Under the pieces are notes generated by a model. It was not told where the DNA came from. It did not search any database and was given only the letters and a program-made list of their open reading frames with translations. DNA of 64,000 nt from NCBI GenBank assembly GCA_030867875.1, contig JAOWCC010001751.1:24854369-24918368 (forward strand). Direction: 5' to 3'. The position numbers and the translations under genes were made by a program. This document shows, piece after piece, positions 33,776 to 43,545 of the stretch. Source of the stretch: Actinernus sp. WN-2022. Lineage: Eukaryota; Cnidaria; Anthozoa; Actiniaria; Actinernidae. The number at the start of each line of letters is the position of its first letter. The stretch's first letter is position 1.

Positions 33776-35514
33776 AAGCCTGGTTTCCATTTGATCGCTC
33801 GACGCGATCGCCAAAAAATGTGTTGGGCGATCGTATGCTGGTTGGTTACGATCGTTGCGATCGCCCGGCCAGCACAAAAGAATACGAAGTCCAAGGACTA
33901 CGGCAAAGCTGACACAACGTAGGATTTTATATTGAATATTACAATATTTCGGCTGGCCAAACCAGCCTTCAGGTACTAGATGTTACAAGTGAAGAGCTAT
34001 AAATGTGGTAAATTGCGGAAACGGGAAGTGACGTAGACCAAAACTTGAAGTAGCAAAAATAGTACGAGATAAGCACTATGTTTCATCACCGGTATATTCA
34101 TACCATATGGTTCTAGAGTTTTAGCTTTATCTATAAGGTGCGCTTCTCTGGCTTTACGTATCGAGTCTCTTGAGGAGTATATTATTTCTAGAGGGATAAG
34201 TTGCATGTCGGTGTAAGACTAGTGGTTAGGTCTAGAAAGAAAATGTTCAGATACAGTAGTAGCTAGATTTAGATTTAATGTTAGGCTTGTCTACTGTCCG
34301 TCTGTGTTCATTAAATCTGTCTTTGAGGCGTCGCTTAGTTTCACCTATGTATTGCAAATGGCAACGATTACATTGTATCATGTATATGAGGTTTTTAGTA
34401 TTACACTGGTTATGTGTGAATTAATAAAGCGAGACTCGCCTTCGTTATGTGGGATGTTAGTGTATAAAGATGAAAAGTCAAGAGTAACAAGCATGAGCAT
34501 AGCGGTATCAGGTAGTTTACCAAGTTTGAGAAGTTTGTTAAGGAAATCAGTGGTGTCTTTAATGTGTGAAGGCAGGTTAAAAACAAGGATTTAATGTGAT
34601 AGTCAACTGGAGGTGTGGTTTGTTGTACGGCTAGAGGTAGAGGCGTTGGTAGGAACGAAAGAGCCAATACGAACTCTCCATGAAGCGATATCAATGCCCA
34701 TGATTTCTTGAAGAAAATAGCAGGAATAATCGGATCTATATAGACCTCCGGTCAAAATCGTATGAAGATAAACTTGAGAAACGGCAAAGAACCGTGGACG
34801 AAAATCCTGCTGGTTGCTACGTTGGATCTAAGTCAGATCTAATCAGCCAAAATGAAAATGAATACGAAGTCCAAGGACTACGGCAAAGCTGACACAACGA
34901 AGGATTTTATAATGAATATTACAATATTTCGGCTGGCCAAACCAGCCTTCTTCACTTCTAACATCTAGTACCTGAAGAAGGCTGGTTTGGCCAGCCGAAA
35001 TATTGTAATATTCAATGTAAAATCCTACGTTGTGTCAGCTTTGCCGTAGTCCTTGGACTTCGTATTCATTTTCATTTTGGCTGATTAGATCTGACTTAGA
35101 TCCAACGTAGCAACCAGCAGGATTTTCGTCCACGGTTCTTTGCCGTTTCTCAAGTTTATCAGCACAAAAGTTTGGCGCCAAACATGAATAAAAATGGCGG
35201 CAGATAACAGGAGACTGCTTGAGTCGTGTTATTTTCTTGTTCTTGCCCTAATTCGACGGAGACAAAACAATCAAAGGCGATAACATCTTGAACTTGTCTC
35301 TACTGAATTTGTTGTAAAGACAGTATTATTTTAGAAGTTCTTCCATAAACAAAAGACACCATGTTGTTGAAGTGACAACTATACGTATCAGTGCATTATG
35401 GGATTTGTCCCGATCACTTGCGACGTATTGTGGGATACATTACGATCGTCGCGATCGCTACGATCGCCCAACACGTTTTTCGGTGATCACGACGATCAAA
35501 TGGAAACCAGGCTT
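33776..35514. mobile_element. TIR element split by a Penelope-like insertion
   Basis: The left end AAGCCTGGTTTCCATTTGAT and the right end (reverse complement of 35445-35514) agree for about 60 bases, both continuing into GTGTTGGGCGATCGTA and clusters of CGATCG words. Without the insertion (33881-35160) and one copy of its target duplication the element would be about 450 bp, non-autonomous. TTAA follows the right end; the left flank reads ATAA. Confidence 0.8.
33881..35160 (-). mobile_element. Penelope-like retroelement, internally deleted
   Basis: Flanked by the identical 10-mer AGCACAAAAG at 33871-33880 and 35161-35170, a target-site duplication. Read on minus: an inverted terminal block (35160 to about 34970), its mirror (to about 34745), an RT remnant with [18 protein letters not shown] (34576-34430, motif A of Penelope-like RTs), then directly a GIY-YIG-type region, [20 protein letters not shown] with RRLKDRFNEHRR, to IRKAREAHLIDKAKTLEPYG (34440-34095). 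A direct copy of the terminal block closes it (33985-33881). RT motifs after A are deleted and the RT and GIY-YIG parts are in different frames, so it is dead. Inverted plus direct terminal copies are the known Penelope arrangement. Confidence 0.85.
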
Positions 35515-35790
35515 AACAGTGATAATAGTTAAAAATTGATAAAATAGAAATATATGAATATACAAATCACAAATTGATAATTATGCAATGTAAAAATATA
35601 ATGATGCGTTCGATTGACCGTATTCCGGAATAGGAATAGATGGAATAGTCTCTGGAAATCACTGGTTTCGGCATATTTTGCACTGTAAGCTACAAATGCT
35701 CGCTGATATATGATATTCAGGATACAATTAGTATTTCAGTGGCTAAAAAATCCCAGTATAAGCGATTTGTAGTGATCATTCTGTTCCAAC

Positions 35791-35858
35791 TTATTTCCAG
35801 CATATTTCCAGCATATTTCCAGCATATTTCCAGCATATTTCCAACATATTTCCAACCC
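35791..35858. repeat. 11-bp minisatellite (ATTTCCAGCAT)n
   Basis: Units start at 35793, 35804, 35815, 35826, 35837 and 35848, with G-to-A drift in the last two; further degenerate units occur near 35920-35950. It produces the repetitive minus-strand frame WKYVGNMLEICWKYAGNM, which is not a gene. Confidence 0.9.
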
Positions 35859-36120
35859 GTGGAAATGAAATTTCCATCCGTTGGAAGTGTGCAAAACCTT
35901 GGAAATTGAACTTCCAACTTATTTCCAACATATTTCCAGCAAACTTCCATCCCATGGAAGAGGTCTAGATTTTCCAGTGCGCTATGGACAATTAGTGAAT
36001 ATAGCGCTATATAAATGTATTTATTATTATTATTACCTAATGGCCAGGTAAATTGAAGGGCTGTGTGCAACAAAAGCATAATCAGTCTCGTACCCAGAGC
36101 TCTGTCGCTACGAGAGAGCT

Positions 36121-36492
36121 CTGGGGCGCTTTCCATTCAACCATAAAAACCGAAAATTCCGGTCAGAAATCAAATGGAACGGTAAAATTTCCGGTTCGAA
36201 ATTTCCGGAAATTTTACCGTTCCATTTTATTTCTGACCGGAATTTTCGTTTTTTTTGGTTGAATGGAAAGCGCCCCAGTTCTGTTCCATTCAAAATTCCC
36301 GGTTTAGATTTGCTGTGATTTGCCAGTTTTGAGAATTGAAATCGAGGCTACTAATAACCGGGTAGTTTCTGCGAATGGAACGCGTATTTTTTCCGACCGG
36401 TTTGTCTAATTCGAAAAATCCCGTTCCATTCGACATTCGAAATTTTCGAAACTTCTAACCGGTCGTTTTGGTTGAATGGAAAGCGCCTCTGG
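36121..36492. mobile_element. Foldback element with three copies of its end
   Basis: CTGGGGCGCTTTCCATTCAA at 36121 is mirrored twice: at 36258-36278 (GAATGGAAAGCGCCCCAG), making a tight palindrome around GGTTCGAAATTTCCGG, and again at 36470-36492. The inner palindrome and the outer pair could be two alternative or nested elements. Confidence 0.8.
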
Positions 36493-37485
36493 TAACAGCC
36501 ATTTTCTGGTCTTTACCAAGAGTCTTTACTGATTGGCTGAAATATTAACGCATGCGTAGGAACCATTCTCTTGAAAACGTTTGTTTTATCTAGCTTACAT
36601 GCCTGGTCCTCCATAACATTCAATGGGAAGACAACAATTATACTGAACTGATTTAAATTCGATTTTCCCGAATAGTAAACGCTGGTAAATTAAAGATTTT
36701 TCTTATCCCGTCGGCAAAACCAATATTTCTATTCAACCGTAGAATTCGTGTCCCAGGAGCCCATTACTGACCTGGTGTCCCCGATTGCATTGGCAGACCC
36801 TCTCCTTGGTCGGCTAGAAGATTACAAACGTAAATAAATTTGGTAATTTTATTTTGCTAAAAATTGAAAAGGGACCATTCGCAACAAGACGACGCCGCAA
36901 AACAAAGGTATAATTATTTATTGCGAAATACAATAGCTGCACCTGAGAATGCAAGTAGCCGTCACTTTTCTCATTGTCTACAAAAACAGAACTTGAAAAC
37001 AATAAACTGTAGAGGAAAGTAAATCATTTTATTTCTATCGGCCTTCAGGAAAGCCCGTTCTTACGCTATAAAACGAAAATATACGGGAAAGACGATGAGA
37101 GGAGAAGAAAAGGAACAACTAATACCTAATTTTTTGAGAATATTTACAAAGATATTTCACAAATCGCAAATTTCCATACAAAGCCTTATAATTTTGACCA
37201 CACACATTTCTTTGGTTGCGCATTCAATCAAACCACAGTTATGGGAATTTAAAGTGCCACTACGATCAAATTTTGACATATCAATATTTTTGCATATTCA
37301 TAAAGTAGAGTTGATATATTATTACCAGTTCAAATCGTTTTCCGATACGACGACAGGAAGTCTCATTTTTTTAAACTCCGAATATTGAAGTTAAACGCCC
37401 GCCATTACTGGAGGCTGTTCCCTTAGGTTATTGAGCGGAAGTGATGTCATACACTCAACGCTCGCCTGCGCGTACACAAACAACA

Positions 37486-38495
37486 ACAACAATTTTATTT
37501 ACTCAGATGGTAGGAGAAAAATTACATGCAATTTATACATTTTAAAGAAATAATGAGCGTGTTGGCCCTGAGAAAACCTAAAGGTTATCTAAGTCAGGAC
37601 AACTCAGGCGGAAAAGGTATAGAGAAAATATAGATAATTACAAACAACGGAAGTTGAATAATTTTAGTCTAAGACGAAAGTAATTATAAGTGAAGGTAAA
37701 GATGAAACTTGGTATTTACATTTCTTGTTAAGCTGGGTCTATTTAAGTACAATTACAATCTATTTTCAGTGTATTTTTAGTGGTAATCTTTGAGAAAAGG
37801 GGCTTTCACTCTTTTTTTGAAGAGATTTCTTTTTAATTTTCTCAGATCCAGAGGAATTTTTGATACCATGGTATGTAATGAAGCTTAATTTATGGTTTGT
37901 TCTGGAGTAATTAATAAAGTAATACTGTATGTTTACTAACTTGGCGTGTCTGGTAGTGATGAGTATTTGAAAGTAGAGTGAATAATTTAGTGAAAGTGTT
38001 GCTTATTGTTATATGCTATATGTCATACATGAATAAGCTGGAATGTAATTTATAAAGGTGGAGTATGAGCACCCCATTTTTCATTTAAAATTATACGATT
38101 TTCTTTTCTTTGAAGGATGCGAAGCAATTCAATTGTAGAAGAATATGTATTACCCCAAAGTAAGATTGAATAGTTTAGATGTGGATAAAATAATTATAAG
38201 AACAAAATATTTGTTTTAAAACTTCTAGTGGAGCATAATGTTTAGCTTTACACAGTATTCCGGCTATTTGATCTTTCCAGCTTTCCACGTTAAATGTTTA
38301 TCAAGTGTTATTCCTAGATATTTGGTGTGATTCTTTTCCTTGATTTGTTTATTATCTATTGTTATATATGTTCGTTTTTGTCTAGGGACGAGATTTACAA
38401 AGTTTGATTTTGAACATTAAGAGAGAATTTGTTAGATAAAAGCCAATCGTGAATTTGATTGAGATCAAATTGGTATTTATCTTTGCGAGGTTGGT
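37486..38495 (-). pseudogene. Degraded LINE, RT C-terminal part and 3' end
   Basis: Read on minus across several frames: SNKFSLNVQNQ, TKYLGITLDKHLTWKDQI-like and YPHLNYSILLWGNTYSSTIE with LLRILQRKENRIIL, the classic downstream RT/connection sequence of non-LTR elements. A (TTG)n tail closes it at 37486-37497. Many frameshifts and stops. Confidence 0.65.
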
Positions 38496-38516
38496 TACTT
38501 TTTTTATGCACACTAC

Positions 38517-38695
38517 AGCAGATTTTGTATGAGTGGGACAAACTACAGCACTGACTACATCACAGTTACTGTACGGCATGCCGTGACGTTGAAATGGTTT
38601 CCCATTGTTTTTGTCCAATCAAATCACAGATTTACAGTACAGCACGGTGACGGATATGCCGTAGTTTGCAATTTGTCCCACTCACGAAATCTGCT
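38517..38695. mobile_element. Small TIR element, copy 2 of the 7779 family
   Basis: AGCAGATTTTGTATGAGTGG at the left pairs with CCCACTCACGAAATCTGCT at the right. The interior CAAACTACAGCACTGA is mirrored by a GCCGTAGTTTGC word. It shares AATGGTTTCCCATTG with the copy at 7779, in reverse orientation. Confidence 0.75.
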
Positions 38696-38911
38696 CTATT
38701 TTGCGCGACGTGGTTGTCATATGACATCACTTCCGCTGAATAATGAGAACGACTTCCAGTAATGGCGGACAGGATTATACCGGTAAACTCTTCTAAAATT
38801 TTGTGGTTTAACTTGCCCATTTGGGAATATTTTTAGTATATCGGATATTTATAACACTGACTGACCTATTGACACTCAAAAACTTTCCAAGACTCTGCAG
38901 CGAGTTTGTTT

Positions 38912-39805
38912 AGGGACGGACCATTAGATATTTGAGGGGGGGGGTTGGGCAAATATAGTCCAGCCGAGCACAGCCTTAACGTGAAAAAAAAAATATCGTG
39001 CACAACAAAAACCCCAGAAAAAAAATTCCTGCAAAGCCACGTTTTTTTCAGAATAATATTTACATCAAGGAGCAGACGGCCAAAACACAAATGTCCAAGA
39101 ATGTTGCCACGTTTATCAAGTAACATTAAATTTATATTGTTGTTGACTACTCAGACTTGGGCTCACTGCTAAAAGGGTGTTTAGAACATATCTCTTCGCT
39201 GTGCAACATGTGTTTTCTAGAAAATGAAACAACTTTTAAGCAATCACAGTTTATTTTCATTAGAAATCATTGTAGAGCATAAGTTCATTAAAAACATATC
39301 TATATTTTTGGGCTGCCATTGGACTAAACGCTAACACCCAAAGCATAAATATTAATAAATATTTTAGTATCTTTGTTTATCTCATATTATAAACGTGTCT
39401 GTTAATAAATAAACTTAAAGAATCATAGTCAGCTGCCATTTTATTGACCAGAAAAATACTGAGTCGGATAGAGAATCCATTTCCATCGGCCAATTCTGGG
39501 AAGCAATCACAATATTTTCAATATTTTTTTTATTGAGTTCTGTACTTTAAGTATCATATTTTATTTGTGGACAATCATATTGAAGTTTGCTTGGAAAAAC
39601 CAGTCTGCTTTTTAATGTAAACAATAACAAAGGAGTATTAACACATGTACGTAGTTAGGCATTTACAAATAAAAACGCACACAAAAAATATCCTGCAAGC
39701 AAATCATGGCGGAAAAATAAATCCTGCACAGCCTCTGGCAAAACAAAATCTCCTGCACAAAAAAATTGCCCAACCCCCCCTCAAGTATCTAATGGTCCGT
39801 CCCTT
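38912..39805. mobile_element. 0.9-kb TIR element with AGGGACGGACCATTAGATA ends
   Basis: AGGGACGGACCATTAGATAT followed by a G run and TTGGGCAA is mirrored by TTGCCCAACC and TCTAATGGTCCGTCCCT. Subterminal words such as CCTGCA(A)AGC.. recur at both ends. Single ends of a related family (TTAGGGACC(G/A)G(A/T)CATTATTTA) occur at about 32787 and 53876. Confidence 0.75.
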
Positions 39806-39920
39806 AATGAACTGCCTGCAAATATAAGATCATCATTTATCGGCAGGTCAAACTCTTTTTGACGAACAGGGCAGAAGAGAGAATCTTCTCTGCGCCAATA
39901 GTTAATAGGCCAAAGTTTAA

Positions 39921-40090
39921 TATCTGTATACAATTGTTAATTTTTATACTCATGTAGTTAATGTAGTAACTTACTTAATTTCTATTATGATGATTAGTTA
40001 TTGTTTTCTTTTTTTTCTTTTCATGGATGTACAGCTACTCTGTAGATAGGCTGTGAATAAATCATTACTATTATTGTTATTATTATTAAA
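39921..40090 (+). repeat. 3' end of a non-LTR retrotransposon, copy 2
   Basis: Same block as 1-229, ending in (ATT)n. It lies 200 bases upstream of the P5C reductase start codon. Confidence 0.55.
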
Positions 40091-40173
40091 AGTGGCAAAT
40101 CGAAATGGTAAATTTTTGACTTGATCATTTATGAATCCACCAGTCATAGTTCGCGCGTGGACGGGCGATTACG

Positions 40174-40180
40174 TGACGTC
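40174..40180. promoter_or_regulatory. Possible CRE/ATF-type site upstream of P5C reductase
   Basis: TGACGTC lies 113 bases before the ATG. This is the core of CRE/ATF sites, and amino-acid synthesis genes in animals are often ATF4-regulated. A 7-base match alone is weak, and no TATA box is evident. Confidence 0.2.
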
Positions 40181-40292
40181 GTCTCATTACTTATGTATTG
40201 CGTTACACGTCTGATCACACAACCACCATTGTTCCTTAGCTTCGTTTTCGGCGGGATTCAGTAAGAAATCTCCGTGAAAAGACTCTCGCAAA

Positions 40293-41144
40293 ATGAGTTT
40301 AATCCCGTCCCTAGGGTTTATTGGGGCAGGAAAAGCCGCACAGGTAATAGCTAAAGGATTTCTTTCAGCCGGTATTATAAGAGCTAGCGAAATTATCGCC
40401 AGTGCTCCGAGAGAACGAAATCTCGACCATTTTCGGTCGCTAGGATGTCGCGTTACGACAGACAACAAGAAAGTAGTCAAAGAAGCCACCACTGTATTCC
40501 TATCGATCAAGGCCAAAGTATTCCCCCAAGTTCTGACAGAAGTATCTCCCTTGGTAACTAGAGATCATATCGTTTCTTCAATAGCAGCAGGAGTGACACT
40601 GGAATACCTTCAAAAAACTCTTCCAGGGAGAACTCGCCTTGTTAGAATGATGTTGAATACCCCTATCCAGTTTCGTGAAGGTGTAACAGCAATGACCTTC
40701 GGAAAATTCGCCCGTGAAGAGGATTTCACTTTAATACATAAAATAATGTCCTCTGTGGGTTATTGCTTTGAGGTCGATGAAGATCTAATGGATGTAATGA
40801 CTGCTTTAACCGGTGGCGGACCAGCATATGTTTATCTCGCCATTGAAGCACTAGCAGACGGAGCGGTTCGCGCCGGTTTGAATCGAGAAGAAGCTATGAA
40901 ACTAGCCGCTAAAACAGCGGCCGGGGCCGCTAAAATGGTTCTCGAAAGTGGACAACATCCCGGCGAATTAAAAGACGCCGTTTGCTCTGCCGGGGGGTCG
41001 ACAATTGCCGGTATAAATGCCCTCGAAGAGTGTGGTTTTCGTGGAGCATTGATGAAAGCTGTCTACGCTGCGAGTATGAGAGCGAAAGAGCTCGGCAAAA
41101 ATGGAGAACTCGGAAAATATGTTGAAAAAAGTTACAAATATTAA
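40293..41144 (+). CDS. PYCR: Pyrroline-5-carboxylate reductase
   Basis: Catalyses NAD(P)H-dependent reduction of pyrroline-5-carboxylate to proline, the last step of proline synthesis. A single 283-residue open frame, intronless, within the family's usual range of roughly 270-320. Seen: an N-terminal Rossmann loop LGFIGAGKAAQ (residues 7-17), a central ALTGGGPAYVYL, and the C-terminal family signature HPGELKDAVCSAGGSTIAGI followed by GFRGALMKAV. The start is supported by an A at -3 and by the normal distance to the Rossmann glycines. No obvious mitochondrial presequence, so a cytosolic PYCR3-like paralogue is possible. AATAAA occurs about 600 bases downstream (41747). The absence of introns in an intron-rich neighbourhood could reflect an old retrocopy or simply the ancestral form, but the frame is intact. 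Confidence 0.95.
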   Translation: MSLIPSLGFIGAGKAAQVIAKGFLSAGIIRASEIIASAPRERNLDHFRSLGCRVTTDNKKVVKEATTVFLSIKAKVFPQVLTEVSPLVTRDHIVSSIAAGVTLEYLQKTLPGRTRLVRMMLNTPIQFREGVTAMTFGKFAREEDFTLIHKIMSSVGYCFEVDEDLMDVMTALTGGGPAYVYLAIEALADGAVRAGLNREEAMKLAAKTAAGAAKMVLESGQHPGELKDAVCSAGGSTIAGINALEECGFRGALMKAVYAASMRAKELGKNGELGKYVEKSYKY

Positions 41145-41321
41145 AGTCATGGTCTTATAGAAATAACGTTAGATTAATTGATTTACTGATTTCCAACTGA
41201 GTAGATTTTATTTTCAATGTTAGAGTTTCGTTCGGTTCTACTAGACATTTTTGCCACGTGGCTCGATGACCATGGTAAACATTTTATAGGACCCGCCAAA
41301 AAACGTCCCTGAACCGAGAAC

Positions 41322-41405
41322 CTTAGACTGCGAACAGTCCCTTTATTTTTCTTGGTCTCTAGTCACGAAAAACTCGAAAAACGAAGGGACTGTTCGCAGT
41401 CTACG
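41322..41405. repeat. Short foldback (TAGACTGCGAACAGTCC ends)
   Basis: TTAGACTGCGAACAGTCCCT pairs with AGGGACTGTTCGCAGTCTAC across about 40 bases. Both ends are followed by CGAGAACCT-type words. It lies 180 bases after the P5C reductase stop codon. From here to 42055 I see nothing else. Confidence 0.8.
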
Positions 41406-42054
41406 AGAACCTATAAATCATAAGTTATGCAAAAGACTAAAAGAACGAGCGTAATCTCGCGTGACTGTTGCATCATCCGTATAATTAAGTTATTTAAATT
41501 ATCGAATTTCGCGGGAAACTCGTGCTTTGTGATTTAGAAGCCTTTCTCTTTGTTGTAGACAACTTTCTATTTGTTTAGGAAGAGATCGGTAAAAGCACAT
41601 TATACATATATATCAAAGGAATTAAACAAGCCAGAAATATGACTGATTTGGCTATATTATTGTTATGACTGCATTGCTAGTTTAAATTATGTTGAAAAAA
41701 ATGAAAAGGAAAAAAAATTGGGAAATGATTGTTCTTATTATGGGAAAATAAACACAAAACAGTGGGAATGAAGAAATATTATATAGCAAAGTCAGTAAAT
41801 AAAAATAGATTACTGTATGTATTTCTATATTGCCTTTATGCCTATGGCAGTAATACTGATTTTTAAATTTATTTATTTATTAAGCTTCTGACAGTGGAAA
41901 TAATATAACAAACAAGAACAACTGTCAAGGAGGGACTAAACAGGTGATAAACACTTATAATATAAGTCCTCCAGTAACATTAAAATGCTAAGAATTTGAT
42001 CAAGAAACGACTGAAAAAAAAAATGGAAAGAAAAGAGATGGGCAGGTTTGGAAT

Positions 42055-42285
42055 ACCTGATATTACAGTGGCGTCAACGAATAGCAGTTTCAGCGGTGTT
42101 GACCTGAATGCCTCGCTTCAATGCAATGAAGTGCCATTAAAACCATCATTCTTGCATGACACCAACACTCTAAACACAACTAATTTAGATACACAGTTTG
42201 AATAGTGCTTCATTGTATCGAAGTGAGGCATTTGGGTCACTACTACTAAAGCTGCTATTTATAGATGCCACTGTGATATCAGGAG
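42055..42285. repeat. Foldback element
   Basis: CTGATATTACAGTGGCGTCA, GAATAGCAG and AATGCCTCGCTTCAATGCAA in the left arm pair with TTGTATCGAAGTGAGGCATT, CTGCTATTTAT and GCCACTGTGATATCAG in the right. Confidence 0.8.
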
Positions 42286-42702
42286 ACTACCTCTTCCCCA
42301 ACCCTGTCCTTGCCGGCAGGTATTTTATGGGAGTCCGGGTTAGAGCTAGGCTAAACTAACCCTAACTCCAACCCCAATCTAACCCCTTACCCCATTAAAT
42401 AACTGCAGTGTTCTTGCAGGCGCTCTTAAATTGACTGAAAGAACAGTTTACCAGTACTTGGCACTAATACTTTATATGTTGTTTCATGGTTTGTCACTTC
42501 TACATGTATATGTAGTAGTTGTAGTTCCCATCAACAGCTAGACAATATACATTGTAACATTATTTTATTACTACCATTATTATGGTAGTTAACGATGTTG
42601 ACAATTTTAATAAAGTGGCATAATTTGGCACTTTAAATAAATATATAATAATTTACTGAGGAAGGTTGCATTTGGTCCAAAATCTGTTTCTAAAAAAATA
42701 AG

Positions 42703-43260
42703 TTAAAGTGCCTATCACCCTTTTGCAATTTTGATACCTTATGAACCTCCGAAAAGTTTTGAGTACTTCTGTGAAGAAAGTTTTGGTTTAAAATGAATAC
42801 TTTATGTTCTACGCTTGTTTGAAATCGTGTAAATGTGACCTTTCCTGACCCATGACCGCGTAAGTAAAAGCCTGGGTCGAAACCTGGGTAGACGTCATCT
42901 CATTAATGCATTATTCTCCATGGCGCGTTTTTATCACAACAACATTGATGCATAGAAAATATACACAGTTTTTGAGTTGTTAGTAAAGAAAAAAGTCATT
43001 TTAGTCAACATGTTAAGTATTTCTTCAAATGATTGCAAAGCCGAATTAATTATATGACGTCAAGATGACGTCTACCCAGGTTTCGACCCAGGCTTTTACT
43101 TACGCGGTCATGGGTCAGGAAAGGTCACATTTACACGATTTCAAACAAGCGTAGAACATAAAGTATTCACTTTAAACCAAAACTTTCTTCACAGAAGTAC
43201 TCAAAACTTTTCGGAGGTTCATAAGCTATCAAAATTGCAAAAGGGTGATAGGCACTTTAA
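42703..43260. mobile_element. 558-bp foldback with ~190-bp arms, copy 2
   Basis: TTAAAGTGCCTATCACCCTT at the left and AAGGGTGATAGGCACTTTAA at the right, with arms running through AAAAGCCTGGGTCGA. Same length, arm structure and internal words (GCCTGGGTCGA, TTCTACGCTTGTTTGAAA) as 14819-15372, but diverged by many substitutions. Confidence 0.9.
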
Positions 43261-43545
43261 AGGGGCTGTGTCACGGTAATAGACTTTACATTTGCATTCC
43301 GGGCTGGAAATGGATATTTCCACCGATTTTGATATGAACTAACAAACTTCTTGGCCATGTGGGATGCTTAAATTCAAAGCAAATATGCAAAAATGACTAA
43401 CAAAGAGTGCATATAAACAGTCTCCAGGGAAAATTCTTTCAATCAAGCATTGAGGGAGGGAAGTTTAACTGTTTGTATCCAATTAACAGCCAGCAACCGA
43501 GCGATTACTCGATACATGCACAGTACCATAACATAGCCCCTTTAA
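43257..43545. mobile_element. TIR element abutting the previous one (AAAGGGGCTGTGTCAC ends)
   Basis: TTTAAAGGGGCTGTGTCACG at the left is mirrored by ATAACATAGCCCCTTTAA at the right. It shares the TTTAA junction with the foldback ending at 43260, so the two inserted side by side or one targeted the other's end. Confidence 0.75.

Noticed and set aside
35717..36136. A 139-residue minus-strand frame with WKYVGNMLEIC repeats.
   Set aside because: It is the translation of an 11-bp minisatellite plus flanking repeat sequence; the repeat period is not even a multiple of three relative to a protein unit of 11.
42338..42412. A telomere-like block (AACCCTAACTCCAACCCC).
   Set aside because: Irregular spacing and only a few words; indistinguishable from a degenerate simple repeat.
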